This document shows positions 1-29,900 of a DNA stretch of 64,000 bases, piece by piece. The stretch covers positions 53,765,898 through 53,829,897 of the forward strand of contig NC_079219.1 of assembly GCF_029633865.1 (NCBI RefSeq). The letters are read 5' to 3'. Made by a program: the position numbers and the translations under genes. Source of the stretch: Lampris incognitus (lineage: Eukaryota > Chordata > Actinopteri > Lampriformes > Lampridae). The notes below the pieces were generated by a model. The model ran no database searches. It was not told the DNA's origin and saw only the letters and a list, made by a program, of their open reading frames with translations. Positions within the stretch are counted from its first letter, which is position 1; every line of letters begins with the position of its first letter.

Positions 1-113
1 ACACGCCTCTGCTGGAATTTGGGTCTCGGCCAGCCGAGGCAACGAGCAAATCCAGAGATGGGGTTCTTAACCACCACACTGCCGCTGAGCGATTCCCGCT
101 TTTCCTTTCTCAG

Positions 114-343
114 GCAAGCTGAACCTGGTGGATTTGGCCGGGTCTGAGCGGGTTTGGAAGTCTGGTGCCGAGGGGGAGAGGCTGAAGGAAGCCCAGAATA
201 TCAACCGCTCCCTGCTGGCCCTGGGAGACGTGATCCAGGCTCTGAGGGGCCGGCAGACACACATCCCTTTCAGGAACTCCCGCCTTACGTATCTACTACA
301 GGACTCTCTGGGCAAAGGCAACAAGACGGCCATGGTCGTGCAG
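114..343 (+). CDS. kinesin-14 penultimate coding exon
   Basis: The acceptor CAG ends at 113 after a pyrimidine-rich stretch and the donor GTAGGG starts at 344. The exon begins with the last two bases of a glycine codon and ends in phase 0. It encodes switch II and the microtubule-facing helices of the motor. Confidence 0.9.
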
Positions 344-1529
344 GTAGGGTCAAATACATCTGGAAACGTGTAACCCTCCGGCCATCGCAACGTAGCCTGG
401 CGGCAAGTTTTGTTGTGTCACAGCAAGAGGATCCTGGGTTTAATCCAAGTTCCTTTTGTGCAGCATTTGCATGGGTTTCCTACCACAGCCCACAAGAGTG
501 TTAAAATGGCCATCAGCAATTTTAATGGTGAACACTTTTTATAATATTTGGTCAAACTCATTCTACATCCCGACAGCTATCAAGTATACAGATGCAGTGA
601 GAAATAGGCGCGGTCTCTGTGCCCTAGATGCTGCAAACTGAGACAGAACGTTTTCTCTGTACCTGCTTCTTATAAGCCAATCGGGAGAGTTCTTTATCAG
701 CCGGCATCTCCATTGGTCCCTACTTGCGGTCAACCAGTTTGCGCGTTCACTTGGCTCTTAGGCAGAAGTGAGGGGGCGGATTCTTTTACAGGAAGTTTTT
801 AAAGTGTAGCTAGCTAGCTCTTGCTAACATCCGCCAAGGATCGCTTGCCCACACCAGGGATTTGGTGAGTCTAGATAGCACACAGGTGAGTGAGTGATTG
901 TGTATGTTATGGGCTCTGTGATGGACAGGGGACCTGTTCAGGGTCTCTCACTGGCTTAAACCCAATGGCTGCTGTGATAAGTCAAGCCAATTTCATTTGT
1001 GTAGCCCATTATCACAAATTTGCCTCAGTGGGCTATATAGGAACACAACATCCTGTCCTTAGACCCTCACATCGGATAAGAAACAACTCCTCTTCAACAG
1101 AGGGGGAAATGGGGAGAACCCTCAGGAAGAACAACAGAGGAGGGATCTCTCTCCCAAGATGGACAGACAAGCAGTGGATGTTGTGTGTACAGAACAGAAC
1201 ACAAGTTACAGAATACAACATTAAAAGAGGATAGCAGAATTATAATGGGTCTAATGCGATAGACTCCAGCCCCTTCTCGCTTTGAATTGGACTAAGCGGG
1301 TACAGAAAATTAATAAATGAATACCTTTCTGATATACAGCATGGAGAACAAATCCAGTTTCATAGTTGTTTTTTTTTTTTACTTTGTATTTCAGGTGTCT
1401 TCTCTGGAGAGGAACGTGGGAGAGACGTTGTGCTCCTTAAAGTTCGCTCAGAGGGTGTGCAAGGTGGAGCTTGGTCCTGCCGCCAGGAAGATTGAATCTG
1501 GTGGATGCCATTATGACTCGCAGACTTGA
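114..1529 (+). CDS. C-terminal-motor kinesin (kinesin-14, KIFC3/KIFC2-like), 3' end of gene
   Basis: Seen: two exons, 114-343 and 1395-1529, joined by a GT-AG intron in phase 0; the gene enters the window from the left. The first exon encodes the kinesin switch II motif ([10 protein letters not shown]), the following helix ([16 protein letters not shown]) and the [15 protein letters not shown] helix. The second carries the last motor helix ([12 protein letters not shown]) and stops about 20 residues after VELGP. Family knowledge: a motor ending directly at the protein C-terminus marks kinesin-14 minus-end-directed motors; N-terminal kinesins would continue into neck and stalk. The motifs resemble KIFC3, and the INRSLLALG and GET segments also resemble KIFC2, so I give no symbol. 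It would walk on microtubules using ATP. Odd: tryptophan replaces the usual small residue in [11 protein letters not shown]. Its 3' end faces ccdc12. Confidence 0.9.
344..1394 (+). other. kinesin intron with a repeat-derived patch
   Basis: No exon is visible. Bases about 920-1060 contain fragments of dispersed fish repeats. One is the segment around 'tgtgtagcccattatcacaaatttgcct', also found inside the retroviral LTR at about 40755-40820. Confidence 0.5.
1395..1529 (+). CDS. kinesin-14 last coding exon with stop codon
   Basis: The acceptor TTTCAG ends at 1394 after a run of T. The exon is 45 codons including TGA at 1527-1529 and carries the final motor helix. A weak internal GT (about 1499) could allow a longer splice form, but nothing downstream supports one. 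Confidence 0.85.
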   Translation: MSSLERNVGETLCSLKFAQRVCKVELGPAARKIESGGCHYDSQT

Positions 1530-2660
1530 AAATTGTCCACTTCCTGTTTCCAAGGATCACCACAGCCCCAGGGACCCCGTAACCGACCGAAACCGGCTGG
1601 AGATAAACCACCCGCCCTACCAACCAGCGATGGGGCCGCCAGCTGAATCGAAAACACAATCCTGCTCAAGGGCTATAACGCTGCAGCTTTGCCCAACATG
1701 AGGATCTCTATCCCATAAAGGGGAATAATTGATATGATGTATTAAGCATTTTAGAGTCCCCCCCCCCCACAACCAGCTGTTTTTCTTCCCCTGACAAGTA
1801 GCAGCCCTTTATCGTGAGCTGGTCCGCATGCAGCTGTCTTTATCCTTCCACGTAAGTGTGCCAAGATGACCTCCGCATCACACTTGATGCATCGCAGAAA
1901 CTGTAGTTTCCTGTGACACTCGCCAAAAAGCCAGGAGTCATCTCACCCCTCTCTCTCTCTCGTCACTTTTCTCACATTTAGAGAGCTGCTTTACGTTCGA
2001 ATAGGTCGAGAGACAACCAGCGCCACAGTTAGTGACACTTACGTTTGTGCTTTTTTGCAGTCACCTCGTTACCGACGTCATTTGTGAGCTTGGATTTCAG
2101 TGTGCTATGTTTCTGAAGGCCGTGACATGCAGGGGAGGCCGACTGTCGTGCGGCAACAGATGACCTCTTGGACCATTTGATTGACACCCGAATCACATGT
2201 TTAACGTGTAGGTTTTGTGAAGTTCAGAATGTTTTTATTCCCCAACTCAACAAGATAATTTGCATTTTTGGAGGGAAAAAGTTGAAGGGGGATGACAGCC
2301 TTGTGTGAGATTGTAGTCATGCTACCAGCCTCTGCAGTGCAATATCTTCCTCAATGGAGGACACGGCGTCAGTCTAAGAGATGGAACGCACTAAAGATTA
2401 GCGTGGCCTTTTAGGTGCTTACAGTAGATGACACTAGTTAATATCAAAAACAGCTTTATTGTGATTTGCTCATCATTGTTGTCCCTGTATTTATCATCCC
2501 AACCTCAACTATTGGATCAAAAGTAATTACTGATTCAATAGAGTAGCAAGAATTCCGTGTTGCAGTAATTCTTAGGTGCATACAGGTCAATTCATGGAGA
2601 TGATTAGGTAGTACATTTTCAGATGGTTTTCCGAATAAATAAAGAAAATGTCTGGGTTTA
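1530..2660 (+). other. kinesin 3' untranslated region (inferred)
   Basis: No coding exon is visible after the stop at 1529. AATAAA occurs on the + strand at 2634-2639, followed by a second AATAAA-like run, and is a possible kinesin polyadenylation signal. Extent is inferred only. Confidence 0.35.
2455..2460 (-). terminator. possible ccdc12 polyadenylation signal
   Basis: TTTATT on the + strand reads AATAAA on the - strand, about 570 bases past the ccdc12 stop codon. It is the clearest such hexamer downstream of the gene. If the kinesin uses 2634-2639, the two convergent transcripts would overlap by roughly 200 bases. Confidence 0.4.
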
Positions 2661-3027
2661 TCTCAAACAGAAATTCTCTCGGGCCGTGGGTAGATCCAAA
2701 TATTTTTTACTTTAAGCACACAAACCTTACAAAAATAAGACATCGATAGTCACAATGACACTCCACATCGTGGAACTCGGTGAGAAGTATGATTAGATGC
2801 ATCGGTCCAGTCACATGTAGCAGGAAACTCAAACGGTGTGACTGAGGGAACACAACATCTGGTGGTGACATACAGAGAGGTCATGTCACTTCTCGCTGCT
2901 ACCGTAGCAACCGGCACAGTCTGTCTTCGGATGACGTAAGCAAGAGCTGTACACTGGGGAGCCGGGCCGTCGCCATGGCGACAGTCTGTAGTCTCTGCCC
3001 TTCTTTCTTTACAGTAGCGCCGTGGGT

Positions 3028-20497
<17,470 letters not shown>

Positions 20498-22119
20498 GGT
20501 TCTCTCTCGACACGTCGATCCCTTCTATCGGAAATCTACTTTTACAGCCCTGCGAAGGGAGTACAGGCGAGCGCCGAGCACATCGATTTCAAAGGCCCGT
20601 GTCATGATAGCGCAGGGCTGTTGAGCTTCGATTGGAAAATCAACCTTGCAATTAATTCCTTTAATTGTTTGAAATTATCCAGTTGTGGAATACAGATTTG
20701 GTTTAGTGTTTAGTGTTTTTTGTGATTGCCAAACCCCCCCCCCAAAAAAACAATTACGTGCCAACCAAGACAACCCATAAACTTAAAAGTCTTTTTATTT
20801 TTGGGCTTTTAAACCAATCAGGATCTTACATAAAGTATTCTGATCCTGATTATATTCCTGGGTGCACAGATCTACACATAGGTGGTTAATGTGAATAAAC
20901 GTGCGAAATTATAACATGCGCAAGAATGCCATGCTGTCATCTGGCAGTGGCACACCGAGGGCCACGGGGTCGGTCCTGGAGTGGAATGTAGGGCGTTGCC
21001 ATGGCAATACAGCTGCATCGAGGTTCTCCGCGTCCATCCTCCTGCTGACCAATACGGAGCGATAACAAAACAATCGTGTCGAAGATGCACCGATTTCAAA
21101 TGCGAAGTTTGTTATAAGATGTCGGACTGTGTCAAAGGGACGTCAGATCATCAGATGGGTTATTGCTTGTTTTATGACGTAAACCTTTAAGAAGTTTTAC
21201 TTGTGCCAGCGGGGGTCACGGTGTACAGGACTTCAGCAAGTCACACCGGTAGCAAACTGTTGGAAGTTGTCTCAACTGTTACCGATTCAAGTCGTTTTAT
21301 GGCGTGTGGACGTCCGCATGTCTCACTTGTAGTGAAATCAGCAGCCATTCCGATAGCCTACGGCGCAACGTGTTTGATCATTTAGGCGAATTATGCGCTT
21401 TTGGTGCGTAATGTTGGGGTCAGAAACCCCAAGGCCTTTGCTTTTAACTCGGTTATAACTTTGTTGTAGGGTTTTCTGATCATAACTCACGCAGACTCCG
21501 TCTGATCTTAACCGCAAGGCAGCCTTGATCGGCCGTGTTTGAGTGTGCGTGTGTCTTTAAGACCGTCAGCCTACCTGTTGTGGGCATAGTCTGCGGTCAA
21601 CTCCGCAACGTGTTCTGTGTGTTCTGGAGTCGGGCGGGGGGGCGAGGGGCGAGGGAGCTGGACCGTCCCCTCATCACCGGACACGGACGACGTGACACGC
21701 GACCGTCACGGTCTCGTTTGGGAACCGCCGTAGTCGGGCGCTGAGCGGGCGAGCGTGGCCGTCGCTCCCGTGGGAACTCCCGTGCGATCGGCGTCACAGG
21801 CGACCGCGAGATCGAACCAAAAACGCCAGCATGCGCCTTTCTCCCGCCGCGCGTCGGCGCTACGGGCATGACATCGACGGCTGATCGCGGTGTCACGGTC
21901 TCCGGTTTTCGGCCCCGCTCCGACGGCAACTTTAGGAGGGCTCGTTCGTCGCCCGCCGCACTTTTTTGGATCGTGTCGGAATTTTCAAAATGGTTCACGG
22001 GAGCCTTCCGCGCCCCGTCTCCTGCCAACTACCACGGAGCCCCCTCGTCGCCGGCGAGCGCAAAAGTTCGGCGGTTTGCTGAAGAAGCGAGATCAACGAG
22101 CAGCCACCCGGGCGGAGGA
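20498..22119. promoter_or_regulatory. shared ccdc12/nbeal2 promoter interval with CpG-rich part
   Basis: The two start codons (20497 on -, 22120 on +) face away from each other 1.6 kb apart. Bases about 21540-22119 are rich in G, C and CpG, in contrast to the AT-rich surroundings. Inferred to hold transcription starts for both genes. No TATA box was assigned. Confidence 0.6.
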
Positions 22120-23911
22120 ATGGCAACCAAGGAGCGGCTGTACGAGCTGTGGATGCTGTATTACACGAAGGTGAGTCAAGTGCCGCACACCCGACAGTGT
22201 AACACCTGTTGCCGCACCAGCTCGTTCGAGCCCGAGCTAAAAACGAGAAGATGTGCTGGAGGTGATGTTCCGGGTTGTCCTCTGGCAACATCTCCCGTCT
22301 TCTGCCGTCTGCAGCGAACGAGAATCAATTAGCCTCCTATGAGGAAGTAGTCCATTTTGCATGATTAGTGTTGCAAATTGAAGTCCATGATCAAACATGA
22401 CCACCTGTAATAGCGCAGTGGCTGGGGGCTTTTCGGGTTTATGAGGGTTGTGAGTAGCGTTATTCGGGGTATTTGGAGCGGAATGCTTTCCAGCGTGCGG
22501 CGCATCGGCTCTGGTGAGTACCTGCTATGCAGGTGTTACTGCGGCTACTTCCTGTATAGCGAATTCACAGTCTTAAGCAAGCAAACTCGCTGTGTATCGG
22601 TCTTCATTTTAAACCACACTGTCATGTCTGTGTTTTTGTGATCGATGTCACCATTAATACCAGAGCTGGTGCAACTTTCTGCGCTGTTTAGATGTGCAAC
22701 ATATATATTTTTTGAATTGATTATTAAGGTTAAGAATGCCCGGGCTGTTAAAGAGCACCGCACATGGAGGCCACGTGTATTGACCATGGCAGGTTTGCAC
22801 GCCCTGCAATATTAATTAGTGACATTTCCTACTCATTCCAATTTGGTGTCAAATGCCCTTTTGGCAAATGAGCTCCTTGGGGCACATATAAGATGTGTGG
22901 TGAGGTTGAGAAACGTTGCCCCCTATGGGTGTGCCCCCCCCCCATCTTCTTGTAGTTGAAGTGCAATAGGTTGACCGAGATGTTCCGAGTTCAAAGTGAC
23001 ATTGCAGAAATGCATGAGTCCTCTAGAAAGAGCAGATTGTCTGTCTGTGAATAAATTAGTCATCTCAGTATCATTATTTAATGGGGTTGCAATCTGTTTC
23101 CATGCCTAAGGAGAGGGGGGGCGGGGAGTTGCTGAAATGCAGGAAAGTTTTCCATGTTGGTTTTGTGTTTGTAGCTGTGCACGGGGCCTTGGCGTTGCCC
23201 TTACAAGAGATCTTAAGGGCTCGACAGGGTCAACCTGTTCTCCTTACCAATGTTGTTTCCAGCTGAAACGCATCCTTCGTGCATCCTCCTACGCCGAAGG
23301 TGTGGAATGATTACAACGTGCGTTGGAAGAAGTTAAACGTCTAGGTAGTGATGGTGGTGGCTGGGTGTTTCTGGCTGTTACTGTGGGATGTGCACAAGAG
23401 GCTATGTAGGTATTATTCAGGACAATAGGTTGTGGTTTATGGAAGACTGTCCTCATTAGACTTAGGCCTACAAATTATACAAATCAATCACGGAGGTGTG
23501 GGATGAACAAGAAATCTATCCCTGTGGGCAAAGTACTCAACTTTGAACTGCTCCACCGGAGCAGAACAGTGGCTAACAGTACAATTAAAGTCAGCAATTA
23601 AGGAATTAAGTTAGTAAAACTTTCTTTATACATGGGTGTTGCCATGGAAGGGTTGTCGAGTGGCTCGTTTCACCAACCACAAAAAACAAAAAGGTCTGGA
23701 AGCTAGACAAGTGAGCTCATAGTTATTACATACAATGATTTTAAGCCAGAAATATCCATTATTTGGCAATCCTTCCACTGAACTACGAGTTATAGTATAC
23801 TATAAGCGTATTTGTAGTCATGGCAGGTTCAAGGCTGCCTTGCATTAGGTATCCTGTGCTCAGAATAGAAATGTTAAAAAGTCCACATTTTTGGGGGGAA
23901 AAAGACTACAG
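21480..23911. repeat. segmental duplication copy A (nbeal2 promoter and exon 1)
   Basis: Aligns by eye with 41133-43579 from 'tcataactcacgcagactcc' to 'cagaatagaaat' and the poly-T/G stretch just after. Copies differ by scattered substitutions and small indels; the 51 coding bases of exon 1 are identical. Retroviral Env sequence abuts the right end of this copy. Confidence 0.93.
22120..22170 (+). CDS. nbeal2: nbeal2 exon 1, copy A
   Basis: 17 codons, [17 protein letters not shown], then donor GTGAGT in phase 0. It lies in a CpG-rich setting next to the ccdc12 promoter, the conserved head-to-head position, so this is the likely ancestral copy. Confidence 0.9.
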
Positions 23912-26900
23912 TCTTTACAGGCTGAAGCCGTCATCCATTTAACCACGGCTGAGAGCAATGAAGCTAGACAACATTGAGCAATCGTCAACACCGCTGTTAT
24001 CAATGCTATGCCCATCCCTATCTTGGCAAACCGTGTGCCCCAAGGTCCGCCAAATGTTTTTTCAAACCAGTCCATGTTCCACATACCATGACCAGCGTTC
24101 TCTTTGAGTTCTGTCGCCAGATTGTCGAGCTGGGCCATGGCTCTCGTAAATGTGCCATTGGGAGCAGTGTTATTAGGGATGAATGTGCAACAAGCATCAC
24201 CGAACATTGCACAGATTCCTCCCTTCTTTGCTGTTCTGCCCTGTCATTTACGATGCCTTTAGTGCAGTGCTAGTGTAGCTAACAAATCGTCGTTAGCTGT
24301 AATACAGGTCCTTTCGAAAAGTTAATATATTACCACCACAAGTTCTGTTGCACTAAAAATATATCTATATATCTTTATTTATATCTATATCTATATATCT
24401 ATAATATTATTATTTATATATTTATTATATTTAATGTTATATGCTTATATTATTATAACAATATAATATATGAATATATAATTATTCATTATATAATAAT
24501 TATATTATAATATGAAATATATATATTATATTTTGAAACTAATGTAAGCATATAATAGTATTAAATATAATAAATATATAAATAATAATGTAATACAATA
24601 AAGATATATGATATGTATTGATTATTACCATATATGATATATAATATTGATATTTGTTTACCAGGCTCGGTAAACAAAGTTACAAAAAAACGTGATGAAT
24701 ATAACATAATCGTGATGAATGTATTGTAACTGTGATGAATATAATATAATTGAGATGATTATTGAAGGGGAAGAGAAGATCTTCTGTACTTCAACCCAGA
24801 TGCTTTACACATCGTTGAGGGCCACCACTGTGGAGAGGTTACAAGCACATTCGATGCACGGATTCCACTGTCTGCCCTAGAAGGCTGTCCAATTTCTGCT
24901 GTAAGCTGTAGGGGATGTTTCACCACATGACATCATCAGTTACATGAATGTTCACAACCTCAAACTTCGTCCGAGCGACAATTACAGCATGACGACCCAT
25001 AAACTCATCTAAAACTGCAGGCATCCACATAAGTTCAGGATACATCAAAGACTAAATGATCAGTTGTTTCTTCAACCGGTACATACAATACTGCAGTGTA
25101 GGACCAGGTGGACTCAGCAGGAATACAAACAGTGTCATATTTTTACAATAATACTTATTCTAATAAATATGGAACAAAGTTCAGCAATTGGCTGGGGTGG
25201 AAAAGAGACAGAAAGGTCTGGCTCCCATTCTCCAAAACCATCAAAAAAGAATATCTGGTCAGGCAGAAATGAAAGCGCCACTGCCCTCCTGAAGACATTG
25301 GCCAGACTGTCATAATAAACTTCATGAAAGGGGGCGGGGATACTCCATGTGTTGTCTCACTTTGACCAGTATCTATGTTTCTGTGTCTGCTACCTTGCAA
25401 ATGGTGTAGTCAGCAATGTGGTCCCCTGTACGTGCAATAAACATCCAAATCAATCAGACTGCCCTCCGTAGAAGGAGTCATAGCGATAGCAGGGGTCACA
25501 TGAAATTGTCCAGACATAAAAAATTATCCACACATGGCAGCCGTCATTTGTTTAACCAAAGCTGAGAGCAATGGAGCTAGACAACATGGAGCAATCATCA
25601 ACTCCACTATTATCAATGCTATACCCATCTCTAGCTTGGCAAACGGTGCACCCCAAGGTCCGCCGAATGTTTTTTTCAAACCAGTCCATGTCCCACATAC
25701 CATGAGTAGCGTTCTCTTTGAGTACTATCACCAGATTGTCAAGCTGGGCCATGGCTCTCATGCATTGGGAGCAGTATTATTAGGGATGAATGTACAACAA
25801 GCATCACCGAACATTGCACAGACTCCTCCTTTCTCCGCTAGCAGCATATCCAGTGCCATCCTGTTCTGTCATGTCATTTGTAATCTGGCTTGGACTTGCT
25901 CAGCTAATGCCTTTAGTGCAGTGTTAGTGTAGTTACCAAATCGTTGTTGGTTGTAATACAGCTCCTTTCGAAAAGTTAACATATTGTCACCACAAGTTCT
26001 GTTGCATTAAATAGTTTTGCTGCAGTTCTGTCAGACTGGTCCCATAGCAATTCTCAACTAAGCTTCGCTTGGTGCGATTGGTGGGATGTCCTTCAGGTGA
26101 TAGGAATATTATTAGTAAGGTGATTATCAAACCTATTACTAACAGCACACACAGGCCCCCTTCAGAGGCCACATCCTAGCCTACGGAGTGTGTGCCATGG
26201 TCTCACTTGGCCCTTTCTCCTCACTGTCTCCATCCTCATGAGGTATAATTTCCTCAGCCTGTCTTTCCGCTGCTCCTTGTAGATCCTCTCTAACTTCCCT
26301 TAGTGTTCATTCTGGTTCCTCAGCTCAGCAACACTGGTTGAGATTATACCAAACAGTCTTACCTTCAACCTTGAGTGCAGTGGCAGTGGTCAGAATCACC
26401 TTATAGGGTCCTTTACGCCTTTTCTCGTTCCAATTTCACACGTACACACCTTGATTTCCCCCCGGGTCTCCCGGATTTACTGCTTGAAGGTTTTCTGGGA
26501 TATCAGTTGTCCTTCCCCCGGTGGCACCTTTCACCTGTTGGAATATAGTCTTATGTATTGAGGTTAGGTGTTGCACATTGTTAGCCAACTCCTGCTGGAG
26601 TTGCTCAAGTGGAGGAAAGTATGGTACTGGCATGGGGCGCCCCATTAACATTTCATGCGGTGTTAGATGCGTGCTTCTGTTGGTATGCATTCTCATGCTC
26701 ATTAAAGCCAAAGGCAGTGCTTCCACCCAATTAAGCTTGCCATTGCTGTCTGCACATATTTTGGCTATTTTTGCTTTTAGGCTGCCATTGGCCCTTTCCA
26801 CCATCCCCTGTGACTGTGGATGGTATACACATCCAAACTGTTGTCTAATTCCCAATGCCATTGTTTTTGCTACAAAATGTGCCCCCATTGTCTGAACTGA

Positions 26901-29900
26901 TCTTTTCTGGTATGGCGAACCTGGGAAACACCTCAACACAAAAACTTTGCCACTGATGTTTCCTCTGGTTTGGCAGTGGGTATTGCTTCTGCTCATGTAC
27001 TGAATCGGTCCACAGCCACTAGCGTGTATCTTTTATTTTGCACTGGTGTGATCATGTCCACATAGTCTCTCATGAGATGTCTGAATGGTCCATCAGGTGG
27101 TGGAATGTGCCCAATTGGCGCTGAAAAGGTCTTTCTGTTGTTATTTGCCACACATATCTCACAATTGTGTAGTGCGTGGTCTCCCATCCCTGCTAAATAA
27201 GGTGACCACCAGGTCCTTTGAATCCTTTTTATGACTTCCCCCCTCGCGCAATGGTCCTGACCATGCACATCTGAGCTCAAAGTATGGATTAATGAAGTGG
27301 GCACCACAAAATGTCCTGCGGGGCCTCTCTACAACCCCTTGTGTGGGCCTTCTTCTGCGTTTTTGATCAACCCCCTTTTTAGCCAAACACTTTTTTCATA
27401 CACACTGGCTTTGTCTTGTGCTTGTGTTGAGAGCATTGGTGACATCACTTCCCCCTTATCTCATGTCTTCCAGCTGTCATCCCACCAAAGCCATTTCTCC
27501 AATTAGTGTGTACTTACCTGCTACACTCAGTGAGTCTCCCATACATCCCTCTGCTATCAACCAACAATTAACAATAGGCCTTTATTTGTGCACCTGGAGA
27601 AGACACTTTATAAGACTACCTTTGTTCTGTTACACATGGACTTTAAGCATCTATCTAAGCAATGTAAAATAAGGTTAAACATGGCATAGGTCATACATGG
27701 TGAAAGATTAAAAGTAAGCAAACATCAAGTATGAATTGCTCTCAATCCCCTGTTTTTGATTACTTTTAATCAATAACAAATCGTCAAGATAAAACATCAA
27801 ATGAAAACATGACAATTGTTATACATCATGGGGAACATCTTATCTCATACAGAATAACTGTGGGGTCCGTCTGTCAGTTGTAAGCCAACTGAAATGCATC
27901 AGCTTTATATCAACACACTCCAAACAAACTCAACAGTCAGACAGAAGTCACAATTATGCCATGTCCTCTCAAGCCAAACATCTGACCCCACTCTTGACTA
28001 GAAATGAGTAAAAGACTGGAAACATTATCTACACTAATCTGAGCAGACACATTGCACACAAAAAAATAAACCCCAGTGTTGACAAATTTTGAAAAACTTA
28101 TGTGAATGCCCAAAATTCATCCAAAAGCACAACACAGTTCCCAGTGACATTAAACGATGGTTAAAATGATGAAACAATAAATGAGAGATATATTCATAAC
28201 ACACAGATCAACTAAGTAAGCATTAACATAAGGAAAAGGAAAAGAAACCAATAACTACTACTTTTGACTGCTCCCATTAGGGGTCGCCACAGCAAATCAT
28301 CCGTTTCCATCTCTTCCTGTCCTCTCCATCTTTCTCTGTCACACCAGCCACCTGCATGTCCTCTCTCAACATGTCCTTAAACCTCCTCTTTGGCATTCCT
28401 CTTTTCCTCTTCCCTGGTAGCTCCATATTCAGCATCCTTCTCCCAATATACCCAGCAAGAGAAGCAAGACTGAGATGGCTTGGACATGTGTCTCCACACA
28501 TGTCCAAGCCATCTCAGTCTTGCTTCTCTTGCTGTGTCTCCAAACCGTCCAACTTGAGCTGTCCCTCTAATATACTCGTTGCTAATCCTTTCCTTCTTCG
28601 TCACTCCCAATAAAAATCTGAGCATCTTCAACTCTGCCACCTCCAGCTCTGCCTCCTGTCTTTTCGTCAGTGCCACTGTCTCCAAACTATATAACATAGC
28701 TGGTCTCACAACCATCTTGTAAACCTTCCCTTTAACTCTTGCTGGTACCCTTCTGTCACAAATCACTCCTGACACTCTTCTCCACCCACTCTGCCCTGCC
28801 TGCACTCTCTTCTTCACCTCTCTTCTGCACTCCCCGTTACTTTGGACATTTGACCCCAAGTATTTAAACTAATACGCCTTTGTCACCTCTACTTCTTGCA
28901 TCCTCACCATTTCACTATCTTCCCTGTCATTCATGCATATGTATTCCGTCTTGCTCCTACTGACTTTCATTCCTCTTCTCTCCAGTGCATACCGCCACCT
29001 CTCCAGGCTCTCTTCAACCTGCACCCTACTCTCACTACAAATCACAATGTCATCAGCGAACATCATAGTCCACGGAGACTCCTGCCTAATCTCATCCATT
29101 AACCTCTTCATCACCATTGCAAACAAGAAAGGGCTCAGAGCTGATCCTTGATGTCATCCCACCTCCACCTTGAACCCATCTGTTCTGCCATTCCAACCTC
29201 ACATCTCACCACTGTCACACTTCCCTTATACATATGCTGCACCACTCCTACATGCTTTTCTGCAACTCCGGACTTCCTCATACAATACCACACCTCCTCT
29301 CTTCGCACCCTGTCATATCCTTTCTCTAAATCCACAAACACACAATGTAACTCCTTCTGGCCTTCTCTATACTTCTCAATCAACATTCTCAAAGCAAGCA
29401 TCGCATCTGTAGTGCTGTTTCGTGGCATGAAACCATACTACTCCTCCCTAATCATCACCTCTCCTCTTAACCAAGCTTCTATTACTCGTTCCCATATTTT
29501 CATGCTGTGGCTGATCAACTTTATACCTCTGTAGTTGCTATAGTTCTGCACATCGCCCTTGTTCTTGAAAATCGGTACCAATGTAATTCTTCTCCACTCC
29601 TCAGGCATCCTCTCACTTTCCAAGATTGTGTTAAACAATCTAGTTAAAAGCTCCACTGCCATCTCCCCTAAACATCTTCATGCCTCCACAGGTATGTCAT
29701 CTGGACCAACTGCCTTTCCACTGCCCTCACTTCCTCCTTGCAAATCTACCACACTTCCTGATTCACTTTCCCAACATCATCCAACCTTCTCTCTCTTTCA
29801 TTTTCTTCATTCATCAGCCCCTCAACGTACTCCTTCCACCTTCTCAACACACTCTCCTCACTTGTCAGCACATTTCCATCTTTATCCTTGATCGCCCTTA

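Noticed and set aside
21597-22332. Frames of 94-154 codons over the nbeal2 upstream region, and their copies at 41188-41972
   Set aside because: High GC content removes stop codons by chance. The only supported coding is the 17-codon exon 1 in another context; no domains were seen.
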